From assembly GCF_041381155.1 (NCBI RefSeq), contig NC_091142.1:21972362-22036361 (forward strand): a stretch of DNA of 64,000 nt, written 5' to 3'. A model generated the notes under the pieces. That model worked only from the letters and a program-made list of their open reading frames with translations. It was not told the origin of the DNA and made no database searches. The DNA is from Argopecten irradians (Eukaryota; Mollusca; Bivalvia; Pectinida; Pectinidae). Below are positions 46,520 through 59,200 of this stretch, one piece after another. Positions within the stretch are counted from its first letter, which is position 1; every line of letters starts with the position of its first letter. The translations under genes were made by a program, and so were the position numbers.

Positions 46520-47565
46520 AACAGTTGAGGTTTTCGACTTCTTCTCCAAAACTGCTGAAGCAAATTCAATGAAATTTTGCACAAACCTTCTTAGGAATAA
46601 GGCCAATCAAAATTGTGCATAATATGGCCCCATCCCCCTAAGGGGCTGTGGGAGGGGCCAAAAATGTTTAAAATTGACTAAAATTTCAAAAATATTCTCC
46701 ACTCGTAGATGTGGTAGAATCAATGACTCTTCATAGATTGAATATTCCCTAGGCCCTCTACAAAAATTATGAATTTCATGGCACTGAGGTCTCAGATTTT
46801 CCCCTGGAGAGGGGGGTCAAATTTACTATAGTTTATATTGGAAAAACAAATTTGTGAGCATTATTTGCTCAATTTTCATAGCAAATAAGTCAAACTTAGT
46901 TAGAATTATTGGTCTGAGATAGCAATTTAACATCATATCCATAGAAGGTCCTAGCTGACTCTCAGGGGTCAGAGGGGCGGGGCCAAAAAAGAGTCAAAAT
47001 AGCTAAAATTTCAAAAATCTTCTTCTCTTGCAGATGGAGTAGAATCAAATACTCTTCATATATTGGAATGTCTCAATGCCCTTTACAAAAAAATGTGGAT
47101 TTCAAGGCTCTTGGGTCTCAGATTTTCCCCTAAAGAGGGGGTCAAATTTACTATAGTTTATATAGGGAAAACACATTAATGAGTAATATTTGCTCAATTT
47201 TCATAAGAAATGAGTCAAACTTGGTTAGAATTATTAGCCCGGGATAGTATTTTAACATCACATCCATTTAGGTCCCTGGCTGACTCCCAGGGGCCAGAGG
47301 GGCGGGGCCAAAAGGGGTCAAAATGGCTCAATTTAAAAAAAAAATCTTTTGGAACCTAATACTCTTCATATATTAAAAGGTCTCAAGGCCCTCTACAATA
47401 TTTGTGGCCCTGGGGAGGAGATCAAATTTTCTAGAGTTTATATTGGGAAAACACATTTGCTCAGTTTTTATTGGAAATGTAACGGATGTATTGGAATCAA
47501 ATAATCTTCATAGATTAAAAGGTCAAATTGATATAATCATTGACTGATTTCAAACGCCTGAGAGG
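46520..47565 (+). repeat. Dispersed repeat with ~325-bp tandem units, about 3 copies
   Basis: It opens with TTCGACTTCTTCTCCAAAAC and CTGAAGCAAATTCAATGAAA. Units then start near 46655, 46980 and 47304 with GGGGCCAAAAA. Each has AAATTTCAAAAAT, GTAGAATCAA..ACTCTTCAT, CTCAGATTTTCCCCT and GGGGTCAAATTTACTATAG. The third unit is shortened. No open reading frame is present. Confidence 0.85.
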
Positions 47566-47629
47566 CATTTATACAGTGTTTATATGTCACTTTATTTCCT
47601 TTTATTTCAGAAAATCATGTGACCATTGC

Positions 47630-48060
47630 TAACCTGCTGCACCTATTTGCATGAATCGTAAAAGGCGCCTAAATTTAGGATCTTATCTTTTCTCTTCTTC
47701 CAAATGACTTTATTTTTAATGCCTCCCTTGGCACCGCCTACTTTTGGCCTTGAGTTGAGCGTTCGCACCCTGTGAGGAAGGCCTCTGGGTTCTGTCCCCT
47801 GGCCGGACAACCAAAGTCTATAATAGTGGTAGTTTTTCTTGCTCATGCTTAGCGTTAAGCATACAGGGAGTGGGACGACTGGTTCGCCCGTTCGCAGTTT
47901 GTTAATGTCCGGGTGGGTGTGTTGCTTGGTGTCTTCGGCGGCATGCTTCAGTGATTTGCACTATTAAACAGGGCAAAAACAGTTCCACTATACAAGGACT
48001 GACACAACACGATACAGCAACCCACACCGCATACCTGGGAGGGCCGCCATTAATCCATTA
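47630..48060 (+). mobile_element. SINE-like element, copy 11 (long, decayed)
   Basis: It starts in the 5' block (CTGCTGCACCTATTTGCATG, GTAAAAGGCGCCTAAATTTA) and carries the tRNA-like head and body. It loses the 3' tail after GGGAGGGCCGCCATTAATCC. Many single-base indels are present. Confidence 0.8.
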
Positions 48061-48173
48061 AGGCCATTATGGGCCAGCTTGTTATCTATCGCATTCGCCC
48101 TTGTCTAACACCTCTATGTCCAATTGTCCATATCATAGCCATATAGCACATATTATGTGTTGTGAATGGTTAA

Positions 48174-48702
48174 AAGCCCACTACCTTTCCGGAACAAAAT
48201 TGAAATGTTACTTACATTAAATAACATAAGGAAATACATACCGATGGCCTAAGATAAGGTAATAACACCAAACATATGCATCATCAAGCTTTATTTCCCT
48301 CGTTAGAGGATATTGAATACAATCAAATCCACAAAATAATAAAGAAAAAAATAAAACTGAAATAGGTCGGAGCTCGCTGCTGGAATATACAACTTATGAA
48401 TAAGTTATATAGCCGCGCGGTTCAGTAACGTTGGTTAACTTCAATGGTTCACAAAAGGCATCGCGTAACGCGTACAACATATTGAATTGACTTTATAAAG
48501 AATTGTCTTTGGTCTGCAACACTGGTGAAGGGGATTCCTGTACTGGCTCCTAAAAGGCTACGGGTGAAGGAGGAATGATCCAAATTTTCAATGAAATTGA
48601 AAATAGAAAGGTCAAGTTTAGATTGAATATCTTCCATGAGACTCTAAAAAAATATCGAACTCGTTTTACAATTAAAAGACGTTTCGGAAAGGTAGTGGGC
48701 CT
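48174..48702. mobile_element. 529-bp TIR element flanked by TTAA
   Basis: The left end AAGCCCACTACCTTTCC (48174) and the inverted right end AGGCCCACTACCTTTCC (from 48702) match over about 22 bp with few differences. Both are flanked directly by TTAA (48170-48173 and 48703-48706), the target duplication made by piggyBac and Kolobok families. No transposase is present. The minus strand carries a 62-codon frame starting 66 bp inside the right end and an AATAAA-type signal (TTTATT on plus, near 48290) near the left end. Compactness and an intact target duplication argue for a non-autonomous mobilised copy. Confidence 0.8.
48449..48637 (-). CDS. Small reading frame inside the TTAA element
   Basis: A 62-codon frame (MEDIQSKLDLSIFNFIENL and on) in a stretch less AT-biased than its surroundings. 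No domain is recognised. Its position wholly inside the element, with a possible polyadenylation signal on the same strand, suggests either the 5' end of a lost transposase or a captured exon. It may also be chance. Confidence 0.3.
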   Translation of the reverse strand: MEDIQSKLDLSIFNFIENLDHSSFTRSLLGASTGIPFTSVADQRQFFIKSIQYVVRVTRCLL

Positions 48703-48706
48703 TTAA

Positions 48707-49539
48707 TTACATTCATATTTGAGGTCCAAAAAGTATCAGTAATTGCTATACAATGCGTCCTTTAGATGGTTTTCCAGCAGGATTTCAAAGTATTTAGTGG
48801 TTTCTGCATTCACGACCGAAGATATTGCAAACCGTTCCAGACATCACATATGTACCAACCATGCTGCACATTCATCGTCCCTGATCGATGTTTGGGCGAT
48901 ATAGGAGTTTTTTGTATATATTCAATTGTTTTAATATATTTACTTAAATAATTGATCTATGCATGTACTTCAATAAATTCAGACTTCTGTGTGATGCAGT
49001 TTATGAATGTTATATACTTACTTGAAGGTGTTTGGTTAAATAGCTAAACGTTAATTTTGGACGGACATGCAAACATATATGTATTTAAAATATTAATATT
49101 TAGAAAGACCGATTTACTTGCTATATATAATGAAGTTCAATGCTGATGGCATGTTTCTTTCCTCTTTCAAACGCAGGTGCATAATGTACCAAGGTGTAAT
49201 CGGAGGTGCCTAATATGCTGATTAGGTGATTTCTTCTCATATGATATAGACATACCAGCGATTGTTTCCTTGGGAGTCCCGCTTTTGTTGTAGTATGATC
49301 ATGAATGACTAGCCGACTGTGATAGGTGATGCTGAAGTAAGTGAGCTGGAGCGAGGGGAGTAATAAAATCAATGCTATGCCTATGGTGTATAATGAGCCA
49401 GAGAGAGCTCGAGGGTGTCTGATGAGTAGAAAAAAGGCAGTCGTGCATAGACTATTTTGAAAATTTCACTGTTTTTACATGTATCATCACTGTTGTTAAA
49501 TATTGTAGAATGCTTGTGTTATCAAAATTTAAATTCTTT
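48707..49539. other. Spacer upstream of POLDIP2
   Basis: No supported gene. A minus-strand frame (49372-49121) has no domain. Confidence 0.4.
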
Positions 49540-50040
49540 ACAAACGGTTATGCTAAAGCACGAATTAAATTACATTCTGAATACATCTACAATAATAAAA
49601 GTCTCCAGAAATGCAGGTATGAGAATCCTGATTTTCAGTATTTATTTGGATTTTATATACTACCCCATTGTGAACTATATGAAAAGCTGAGTCGTAGAAA
49701 TTTGATCCGGTTTCCTGGATTGTTTGCACTGTTCCGAGACAAGGTGCTTTGGAGGGGATTCGGTAGAGAATAATATTATTTTTGTGCAAATGGTTATGTT
49801 AAAGCACGAATTAAATTATATTCTGATGCATCTACAATAATAAAAGTGTCCAGAAATGTAGGTATGAGAATCCTGATTTTCAGTATTTATTTGGATTTTA
49901 TATACTACCCCATTGTGAAATACATGTATATGAAAAGCTGGGTCGTAGAAATTTGATCCGGTTTCCTGGATTGTTTGCACTGTTCCGAGACAAGGTGCTT
50001 TGGAGGGGATTCGGTAGAGAATAATATTATTTTTGTGCAT
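49540..50040 (+). repeat. Tandem duplication of ~250 bp, two copies, upstream of POLDIP2
   Basis: The segment from AAACGGTTATGCTAAAGCAC to GTAGAGAATAATATTATTTT is followed at once by a second copy (AAATGGTTATGTTAAAGCAC...). Few substitutions and an insertion (ATACATGT) separate them. Short frames in both copies have no domain. The right copy ends about 135 bp before the POLDIP2 start codon. Confidence 0.9.
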
Positions 50041-50099
50041 CACTTCAAATTCATGGCTTTATGTTCTTCTTTGTTCTTAAAAATGTTTGCTAATTTTAA

Positions 50100-50175
50100 A
50101 AGGGCGACATTTTCCGGATATTTGCTTGTATTCCGTGTCCAAAATTAGAAACGGATATTGACATCCGGAAAAATA
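50100..50175 (+). promoter_or_regulatory. POLDIP2 proximal promoter with ETS-type sites
   Basis: TTTCCGGA at 50111-50118 and ATCCGGAA at 50163-50170 are two opposed ETS (GABP/NRF-2-type) cores just before the ATG. No TATA box is present. The start codon lies in AATAATGGCGAAGG, close to a YY1-like ATGGCG. This is the usual picture for a housekeeping gene with a mitochondrial product. Function is inferred from motifs only. Confidence 0.5.
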
Positions 50176-50276
50176 ATGGCGAAGGACATTTTTCGTTGTG
50201 GATTTGGAAGAATCTGTCGGCATTTATCTGCAAATCTTAACACTGAACGTCAGTGTGGAAGACGTTTTTACGCCGC
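50176..50276 (+). CDS. POLDIP2: POLDIP2 exon 1 (presequence)
   Basis: ATG at 50176, 33 codons plus two bases, donor CGCCGC then GTATGT. It encodes MAKDIFRCGFGRICRHLSAN and an Arg-rich end, GRRFYA. Joining in phase 2 to exon 2 gives Ala34. No upstream in-frame ATG exists in the open stretch. An N-terminus this diverged cannot be checked against the human one by eye, so the exon call rests on phase, donor and promoter context. Confidence 0.7.
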
Positions 50277-53200
50277 GTATGTATTGTCAGGTCGTTATTT
50301 AAGCTATGTAATGAGCAACAAATTGAGAAATAAGTTTTAACAGTAAATTATCAAGACAAGAAAATTATCTGCTGCATGAATACAGTAACGTTACATGAAT
50401 TGTTACTGCTCTAAATGATGTTAAATGGTGCCTTACGGGATAGGACATAGGCCTACAATTTGATCGCGCAGTTTTGAATATCTTATCATGATATGCATTT
50501 ATGCACACATACTTAAAAACTACAAATGAGGACAAATTTCATTATTTTTTGTAAAAGTCACAAACAAAATCACGATTGCTATGGGCCGGGGTTAAAAATA
50601 GAACACTGGTAAAACTCAATCAACCTTGACATTTGCTATTTGAATTTCCCTGGTGGCTTTACAGGAGATGGAAACACATAAATTTTCATTCTAAATGACA
50701 AAATGAGACAATTGAATTCAATAGTTCATACACAAAAAAACATACAATTGAGTGTTAAATCAGTTATATGAGTGTAGTGGGATTGGACTGGGTAGATCAT
50801 TAGTGACTAGCTAGGTATAACTCAGCGATAGAGCATTCAACTAGTGTTCCGAGGTCCCGGGTTCAAATTCCGGTCTAGCTTGCTGCTACATTTTCTGCTC
50901 TCCTGTTACAAAATTGAGGCCCAACTAAAATACCTGTGGTGGTACCGGTGGACGGTATAAGGGTCTTGTTTGTCTTCGAGGGCAAAATCTTTGAAAAGGG
51001 ACGGAGGAGAGTAGTGGGATTGGACTGGCTCGATCATTGGTGACCAAGTAGCTCAGCGAGCAGTAGAGCATTCAGCTAGCATATGCATTCAGAGGTCCCG
51101 GGTTTGAAAGCCAGTCTCGTTGCTACATTTTCTCTTCTCCTGTTACATGACAATCTTAAAATTGGACTAATTCATGCACCACAGGATACCCAGTTATGAT
51201 ATTGTGGGATTAGTTTATCCAGTGGTAATGGAACATTATTCTTTGTAATATCTTCCCACTGAAATGACGTTAGCACAGTATATTAATTTTGGTCGTCATT
51301 CCATCTCCAAATAAAAACAAACGTCCCACACAAACGTTATAAGGTATCATGTGGTACATGAATCATTTTCATTATGATGCTCTTTTTTTATTTTATTTTT
51401 TCAATATTTAAAAAAAAAAACACTATTCACTTTCATTTCACAGAATCCTGCATTTGGGTAACTAACTAATAATAAATGATTACTCAAATGCAGGACTGTA
51501 AATGCGGGACTATATGTATTTCCCATATGTGGGAGTGTAGCAGCACCCAACCTGTATTCTGCCTTGGTCAAATTTTTTTTTTTTCTTAAAGTGAATGAAT
51601 AGTCGGGCAAAGGAAACCAGTCTAAATGCGTTCTTTGGCCTTCCAAAAGTCATTGTATACCATAATGATGGTCAAGTTCTGCTTACGGTGTCCAGTTTTG
51701 ACCATTGAAATTTTGGGGAAGCCCCGTGTAAATTTAGCACAGTTCTAAATATAAATTCTCCAAACTCTTTGAAAACGAGGCTGCGTGGAAATGTCAACAT
51801 GGACATGTGTTTCTCAGTCGTGTCGGTTTCGGTTTCGTTTCGTGTGATAAACCACTAATGCGGTATGCAAATTGTTGTTTTGAGATGATACATTTGATGC
51901 AAATGAAGTATTCTTACATTAATGACAATGCTTTGTAATCATTTTTCGATAAAGGCATCTTGTACATGGAAATCGACACAAATATTCGGCCGATGCAGAG
52001 ATGGGGCCCCGGCAAGGGGCAATTATTGCAGCATAGCATTCGTCGTATTTTACATCAACCGAATCATGAAGGTTAAATACAAATAATCGTAACATAATTT
52101 CCCATTTAAAAACCACACGAAAACGTTCCATAGAACGTCCGTGCATGTAGCTGTCAAAGATGTGAAAATAAATTAGCTCATACATAGATATTTTACAAGT
52201 ACAATATATGTGTTCAATTATTCCTGTAGTTTTTTGCAGAGATTTAATTAAATTATCTATGTCTCTGGTTGGTTTTTTTTTTGTAAACAATATTTGAGTT
52301 CTGGAGAGAGATGACATGAATGTCCAGCTGGAAGGAAAGAAACTTTTATGATGTATATGTATCGTACAATGTATATATGTAAACGTACATTCCATGTAGC
52401 TGCTATAGAATTACAACTAGGAAATTCTCTCAAACATTGATAATATTTAATTCTTCACATTCATGTAGGCCTATGCTGTGAGAATTAACACATCATATAT
52501 ATTTCCAGAAAACATATAGGCCTACATGTATGTTACTTTCCTTTTCTGTTGTTTCCTGTTCTTTTTTGTGCTCTGGAGAAAAAGATGATTGAGTTGAAGA
52601 AAAGTAATTAATTAAGAGAAATGTGTACCACAGTACTTTGTCTGTAGCCGAGGGGTTCTATACTGTTTTAATAGTCCAGTAATTAATAATTAAATTGAAA
52701 ATTTCAAAATTAAGATGAAATTGTAAATTCCATTTTTGAATGAAGTGGTTCCCCTCCTTTGAGAGTACACAGTGTGTATACCCTTTTTGGTTTTTTAGGA
52801 ATAATACCTGAATAGGAACCTGAAATAACATGACAATCAATCAGGTATGTGTGTGTTGGGGGGTGGGGGTGGGGGGGGCTAAAAGACAGAAGAATCATGA
52901 GGTTGGGAAGTTGTAACTTGAGTGGGGGGTTGAAATATAGAAGAAATAGCTACAGATAACTGGAAGTGGAAGGGTGCTTTATCATTGATCTGGTCATTGC
53001 ATATTTGGGGTTTACATGGCTTTTTTTTGGTTATTTAGTCTCATTGATTTTGGAGTAACTTTGAATCCATATGGTACTGTATATCTTTCTTTTTTCCATG
53101 TGTAGCTATTTCTTCTGTATTTCACCCTCCGCCCAAGCACAACAACTTGCCCAATAGTTACCTCAGTAACACTTTTTTTGTTTAGAACTCAAATCAAAGA

Positions 53201-56200
53201 CAGATGTACATAGTAACTACATACTACATTTTTAGTCTATGTGTTTGTAATCACTGTTACTACAGTATTAATACATAAATGGTCTATGTACAAGTTACAC
53301 ATAGACAATAAATGTGAAATTTGGTTCAGACAAAAAAGATTTTTAACATTTCAGATAACTTGCTAGTTTTATGTCTTATTTATATGTTGAGTCTACTCTC
53401 TTGCTAAAGTAGAATTTAGACAATCCTAAGACAATGTTATCTACAAATGTATATTGCTATATGTAAAAAAAAATCCTTTATATTTTAAAAGTAATTGAAA
53501 AGCTATCTCACAAGCCCTGACAAACAAATGGGTCAGGCATATGGATGCAAGAATTATAATCACTTGGATCTAGAAGGACTCATATAAAACAAATATTTCT
53601 ACAAAGTTAAACAATGAACAAAAGTATTGCATCATAATTTTTTTATTTTAATGATTACAGTTGAAAGAACTTTTTATAAATTAAATACTGTTTAAATGTT
53701 CTGTTCATGATCTTCTAGGTCCATATTGGAAAGTTTACTTTCAAGAGCACTCATCATCAACAATCTTCAGTCTTCATGTTGAATGCTAATTGTATGTATA
53801 TGTATACATACTCACTTGTATACAGGTCCAAGGGAAATGAACTTTCTGTATTCATAGTCACTATGCACTGCATGGTGCCTGATAAAAAAGAACCACAATT
53901 TTTTATATCTGTTGAATATGACAAAAATTGAAATGATCAATTTCAAATATATATAAATGAATAAATGTAGGTTCATTCATACAGGTGTTTTTTTTTTCAT
54001 TTTAGAGAAAACATTTTATAAGTTGTGAATGTGTCCCACACTGATGCTTTTTGATAGAATCAAATATTGTTTTTCAAAAAAGATACAAAAATTCATTTAT
54101 AAACTATAGTTCCCAACAAAAATTCAGAATAATCTTATAAATGAATACATGGCTGCAGTAACATTTCAACAGCTGTAAAGTTTGTCATATACAACACATA
54201 GAACCAGTACAGTTGTAATAAATATAACAAACACTAATTATATATAATGACCAGAAATAATATTGTATGTGTCCTTCGCAAATATATCTAAAGAACAAGC
54301 TAAAAAGCCTACATGTACATATGTATATGTGTAATATCAGAACATATACACTACAATTTTGCGCCAATTAACCTACAATGTTAATCCTATAGTATACAAT
54401 GTATGTGTATAACACTACCAGAACATGTACAGAACAAAAACTTACAAATTAAAAAATCTCATAAAATATATACATCAGAACTGTAATGAATTGACCGGTA
54501 GCATACAGGGCATTCATTACCCCTAAAGAGGCCCCCACTAAAGAACCGCTATTTACCCCATGGTTACGTTTTTACGCGATTGGGGAACAGGTATGAAACA
54601 TGTTGACCATATGTACCACTCATTTATGAAAAAATACTGCTAGGGACTATTTACATAATGATCAAAATACGAAGACTCACTCACAATCAGCTGAGCAGGG
54701 AGTACCGGGTACGTAGTAGGCCTAGGTACGTACAGTAGCGGTCCCGGAGCCGCGTTGCTCGTTTGAACACAGTTCTCTTCACTATAACAAGTGTGATTGC
54801 GGTCGTAATGTGTAACCGAGTCACGTTGTTGGGAATTGTCGCTGCTGACTCCCATTGCCTTTCCTTTCGCATTTTACGTGGTGAGTCACTTTGGTTGTTT
54901 TGAGCGGAAAACATTTTGGTTTCAAAACTATAGGTATGCCATGATTTTGCATTTACTACGGAGAGTGGATGCGTTTTTGCGGCATCTGCCGTTAAGATTG
55001 AACAGCAACTCTTAGTCCCCTCCGGGAGGTACTTTTACAGGAATTCCCATAGATAATTCTTTAATATCTTCGCAAGTACAGTCGATTTTGATACGCGGAA
55101 AGCTTACATTATTTTCATTCGATAAAGAAATTATACGGATAATAATAATCCCATTTTAACCGATTTAACAGTCACTTGCCCGACTATTCGCTTTAAATGA
55201 TTGCATATTTTAAGTCTTGCTTGTAATACAATTGTTAGATCCCGATCAATCAAGTTCCATGATTGTTAAATATATAATAAAAGTTTGAATGACAATACAT
55301 GTACATTATATATGTATATTTACTTATCTTTTGTATTTTTACAGGTCTAGGCTTCAGGAATTTGGAAAATGTGAGGAAACAAGAAGCCCCGACATTCCAT
55401 ATGATCCTGGACAGGTACAGTGCATACAAATTAACCCCATGTACATGATATATTACATGTAAAATGGATGTTCTGCTAAATCCTCAAACTTGTTTTACAA
55501 AAGTGAAAATAGGCCTTAGTATGGGTCCTACATCCAAATTCACGAGGAAGAATATACAGCTGTAATACATTTCATTTGCTACTGTACTCATAAAATAAAT
55601 TAATTTGGAAACTCATTTTGATTACATTACCATTCCACCATTATATTTCTGTGAAATTCCATAGCTTTGAACAGGTAAATGATATCAATTTCTTTTCTCT
55701 TACAGCTATTTCTTCACAAGTCCTTTTTCTATCGGGGTATCATTCTGTTTTCCTGGAACAGTCAAGTCATCGAACACACTGGTATATCTGCAGATAAGAA
55801 ACAAGACAATGTCAGGTTCAGGTACGTTCAACAAAAGATTTTTCACCATATGGTTTTTCTTGCATCTTTGAAATAATAAACAGACACTGTACAGTTAGAC
55901 TGCATTTGGTCAACTGTTACTGAAAGGTCTGAAGATTTCTATAAAGCTACGTACACCAATAAATTAACAGGTATGTCTCTTTGGTGTTCTTTATGGATAG
56001 GTTTGACTGTACATGGGTTTAATCTCATCCATTTTAAAATTTTAAGCCAGAAACATAAATGTAGATAGAGACTGGAAACTCCTTCTTTGTCTTTGTTGAC
56101 TGTCAACAATACATCTGGTTTATAGGCATTTTTTGTGTTATTCTGAGAAAAAAATATTGGTCTTATTAATCAAAACTGGTATATTTTTAAAGAAGACTAC

Positions 56201-59200
56201 AGGAAAATAAATTCTGCAAACATCCATATGCATCAAACATTATGGCTTTAATCTCTTGTGTATATGGTCAAAATGGCAAAATTCCCATAAAATCCAATGT
56301 TTTGTCAACTAGGTATCTTTGAGTGACAATAGCTCAAAAACGAGCACACGGACATATGTTTTTACCTTAATATGATATTTGAAAGTATGAAAATGACCAA
56401 TTTTACCTGGTTTTTCGAATATCAGACATTCAAAACCGGAATTGAATTTTATTTCATTAGTATATAAGTTTTTCTTTCCAAAGTCATACTTAAACCATCT
56501 GAAAATTACTGAACTTTTGTATCATATCAAAGTTATTCTCCTGTACATGTATTTAACTATTTTAGAGTATATCTAAAAACTCCTAAGCACATGCAGAGGT
56601 ACATCTACCAATCGTACGAATGGTGGAGTTGCCAATTTTAATTTCAACAAACTTTATTTCATAAAAAATGAAAGGAATCAAACAACAGGCTACGCCTATA
56701 CAGGTTCTCTCCCAGAGTATGTATCTGTTTAAGCTAATCAAATATAAATGTCTCTAAGTGCTGACTTAACTTTCTAGGAAATACAGGAATATCAAATCAC
56801 ACATCACCGACAGTAAAGAAGTGAAGAGAGTCTACCAACAGTATTACATGGTGCTGAGTGATCAACGAGATTCTCCATATAAGGTCAGTGACAGCCTCAT
56901 CTACAGAGATAAAAACTGGGGTCTGGGGCCTTTTCAATTGGAAATTTTATTTATTCCTAGATTAGAAACACAGCATTGCTGCCTTAATTGGACCCTAATA
57001 TCTAGATATGTTGTACAGACTAAAATGTCTGTTCAAATGAAAATTAAACTTTTAAGAAAATTTATTATAATTATTTCTAAAATGTAAATTTTTCTAAAAT
57101 ATAGGGTTGTGATTTGTCAAAATATATTTATTAAATTTGTTAGATGTTGAGGAAAACTTTTTTTTTAATTTAGGGAATCCTTATATGTACATTGTATAAG
57201 TGATCTACTGACAGAATTAGAAATGATCTATATAACTTCTTCTATTTTCAGAGGAATAAGATGGAGGCCATGCAGTTTTACCGATTCCCAAACAGGGACA
57301 GTGAGTATAAGGTTATGTCTTGGAGAAATTATGGTGTAGAGAAAGTAACATTTCACTCATTACGCCCCTATGTTTTATAATGACCATTGCCAGCTATAGA
57401 ATTAGAAGTGGCTGAAGAGTTTATAACTGTAGACCAACTGTCTTTTGTGTGACTGTGATTTATATTCTTGAAAACAAAGGAAAATTTGCAATTTTTCAAA
57501 AAAGTTTTTGATATTTCAAAAATACTGTACCTTTTTTTAGGTTTTAGGGATAGTTCTTAAAATGTTCATGTTGGAAATATTCATCTTTTCACACTTATTT
57601 TGAAACCAAATTTTTAGTAGTGAATTTTAGCAACTGTGGAAGAATGTTGGGTTCCAGAATGCTGTTTGCTAAAATGTTGAGTCATACACACATACATTTG
57701 AATTTTGATCAAGCCATGAGTAAAATGAATATGTAATGCTATACATGTAAGGAATACACCACAAGCACACCAGATATTAACATATTGGACCAATATTAAG
57801 AAGTTGTCTTTTCTTTAATTTTTCTTCAGATGCAGCAGCTGTTATTTGTGCTTCAAGTAACACAGATATAATCAATCATGATGACATCATACCGTATTCC
57901 AGTACAGAAGAACTCCCTATAGCCAATGAGGCCTTCAGATCATACTTTGATTACAACAAAGACAAAGGTAAACAGTGATCTACAGCCTAAATTAAAAGTT
58001 ACACCTATTTCTATCCCCTTTTATTTTCATTCATGCAAAACTTATTTGCTGCACCTATAAGCTGCTTTAATCTTATTAATTTGGTAATGATAATGTGACC
58101 AATACAGTGATTTTCGGTTGAATCACTATGAAACTGCATAATTGTTTAATGTTTGTGTTGCAGTTACCTCCCTTTGTACTAAACGTTACCATTCTAGGTT
58201 TGGAATTATGTTTTTAGGTTTGGAATTATGTTTTTTAAAAATGAAAGAAAGTGGGAGTACTCGGACAAAACTAGCCAACAACCTACAATCAGTAGCTGTG
58301 ACTGATGGATTTCACACTTTCCACTCAGGGGTGTAGGGTTTGTGTGATAGAATACATGTATGTAAACTCATAAGGAACTAGCCACATGTGTATATTTAAG
58401 GGAGGTTTAATAAAATGTATATAGGAATTTTTGACTGTTACAATTAAGGAAAGTGAGAAAACTAGACATATATAATACATGTTTGGAGTCACAGTAGACT
58501 TTGACTTTGTTTCGTTTTATCTGTTACCGTAGTACCAGCTTGTCGAGTGAAACCAGAGCTGAATATGACAATACAGACACAGTTCCCCTGGTCCGATATG
58601 GATAATGTTGTGTACAGGGAAACAACCAAAAACATCCAGGTGACTGGTATACCGTTCTACCTAGGATCACACCAAACAGAGGTATGTACTGGGGTGCCAT
58701 GTTGTTATCAAAGTTGTTGGTAATGACATTGGTCCTGAGGTTTTCCTTCAGTAACAATCAAACTCCAACTTCACTCACATCTTCCAGTTACAAAAAGTAC
58801 TTGTGATCATGTTTTGGTTCCATAGGACAAGATCACAGTAATACTAAAATCAGCATTCCCCTTTTTTATAGACAATTCACTTTTTTTCATTTCAACAAAT
58901 TTTACAACATGAAAATACATATAAATGGATCCCGGATTAGATTACAGGCTAAGCCTATAGAAATCATTAATTTTGACAGAATTAAGTGCAGACTCCATTC
59001 ACACCTGCCTTAACATAAAACCTTTCGTGACCTTAAAGATAAGATTGGAATTACTTGTATTAGTTAATAGTGTGTATCTGTTATTTTTGCTGGTTGATAT
59101 TTTGCTGTTTTTATAGGATGTTGATATGGTCACAGATTTTTTTTCAACAGAAGTTCGGTAATTTAATGAAATAAAGATTCTCTTATAGCCAAATCACAAA

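Larger units (their letters stand above)
50277..55344 (+). other. POLDIP2: POLDIP2 intron 1 (repeat-rich)
   Basis: About 5.1 kb. It contains two tRNA-like SINE copies (50772-51156), a MITE (51164-51368), a G-rich tract (52855-52879), a 158-codon antisense frame (52395-51919) of unknown meaning and a locally CpG-richer patch (54680-54920) with overlapping antisense frames. It ends in a standard tract TTTTGTATTTTTACAG. Confidence 0.75.

Noticed and set aside
50803..50879. A functional tRNA gene
   Set aside because: Box A and box B are present but the acceptor stem does not pair, and the same context is repeated at 51040, as expected of a SINE.
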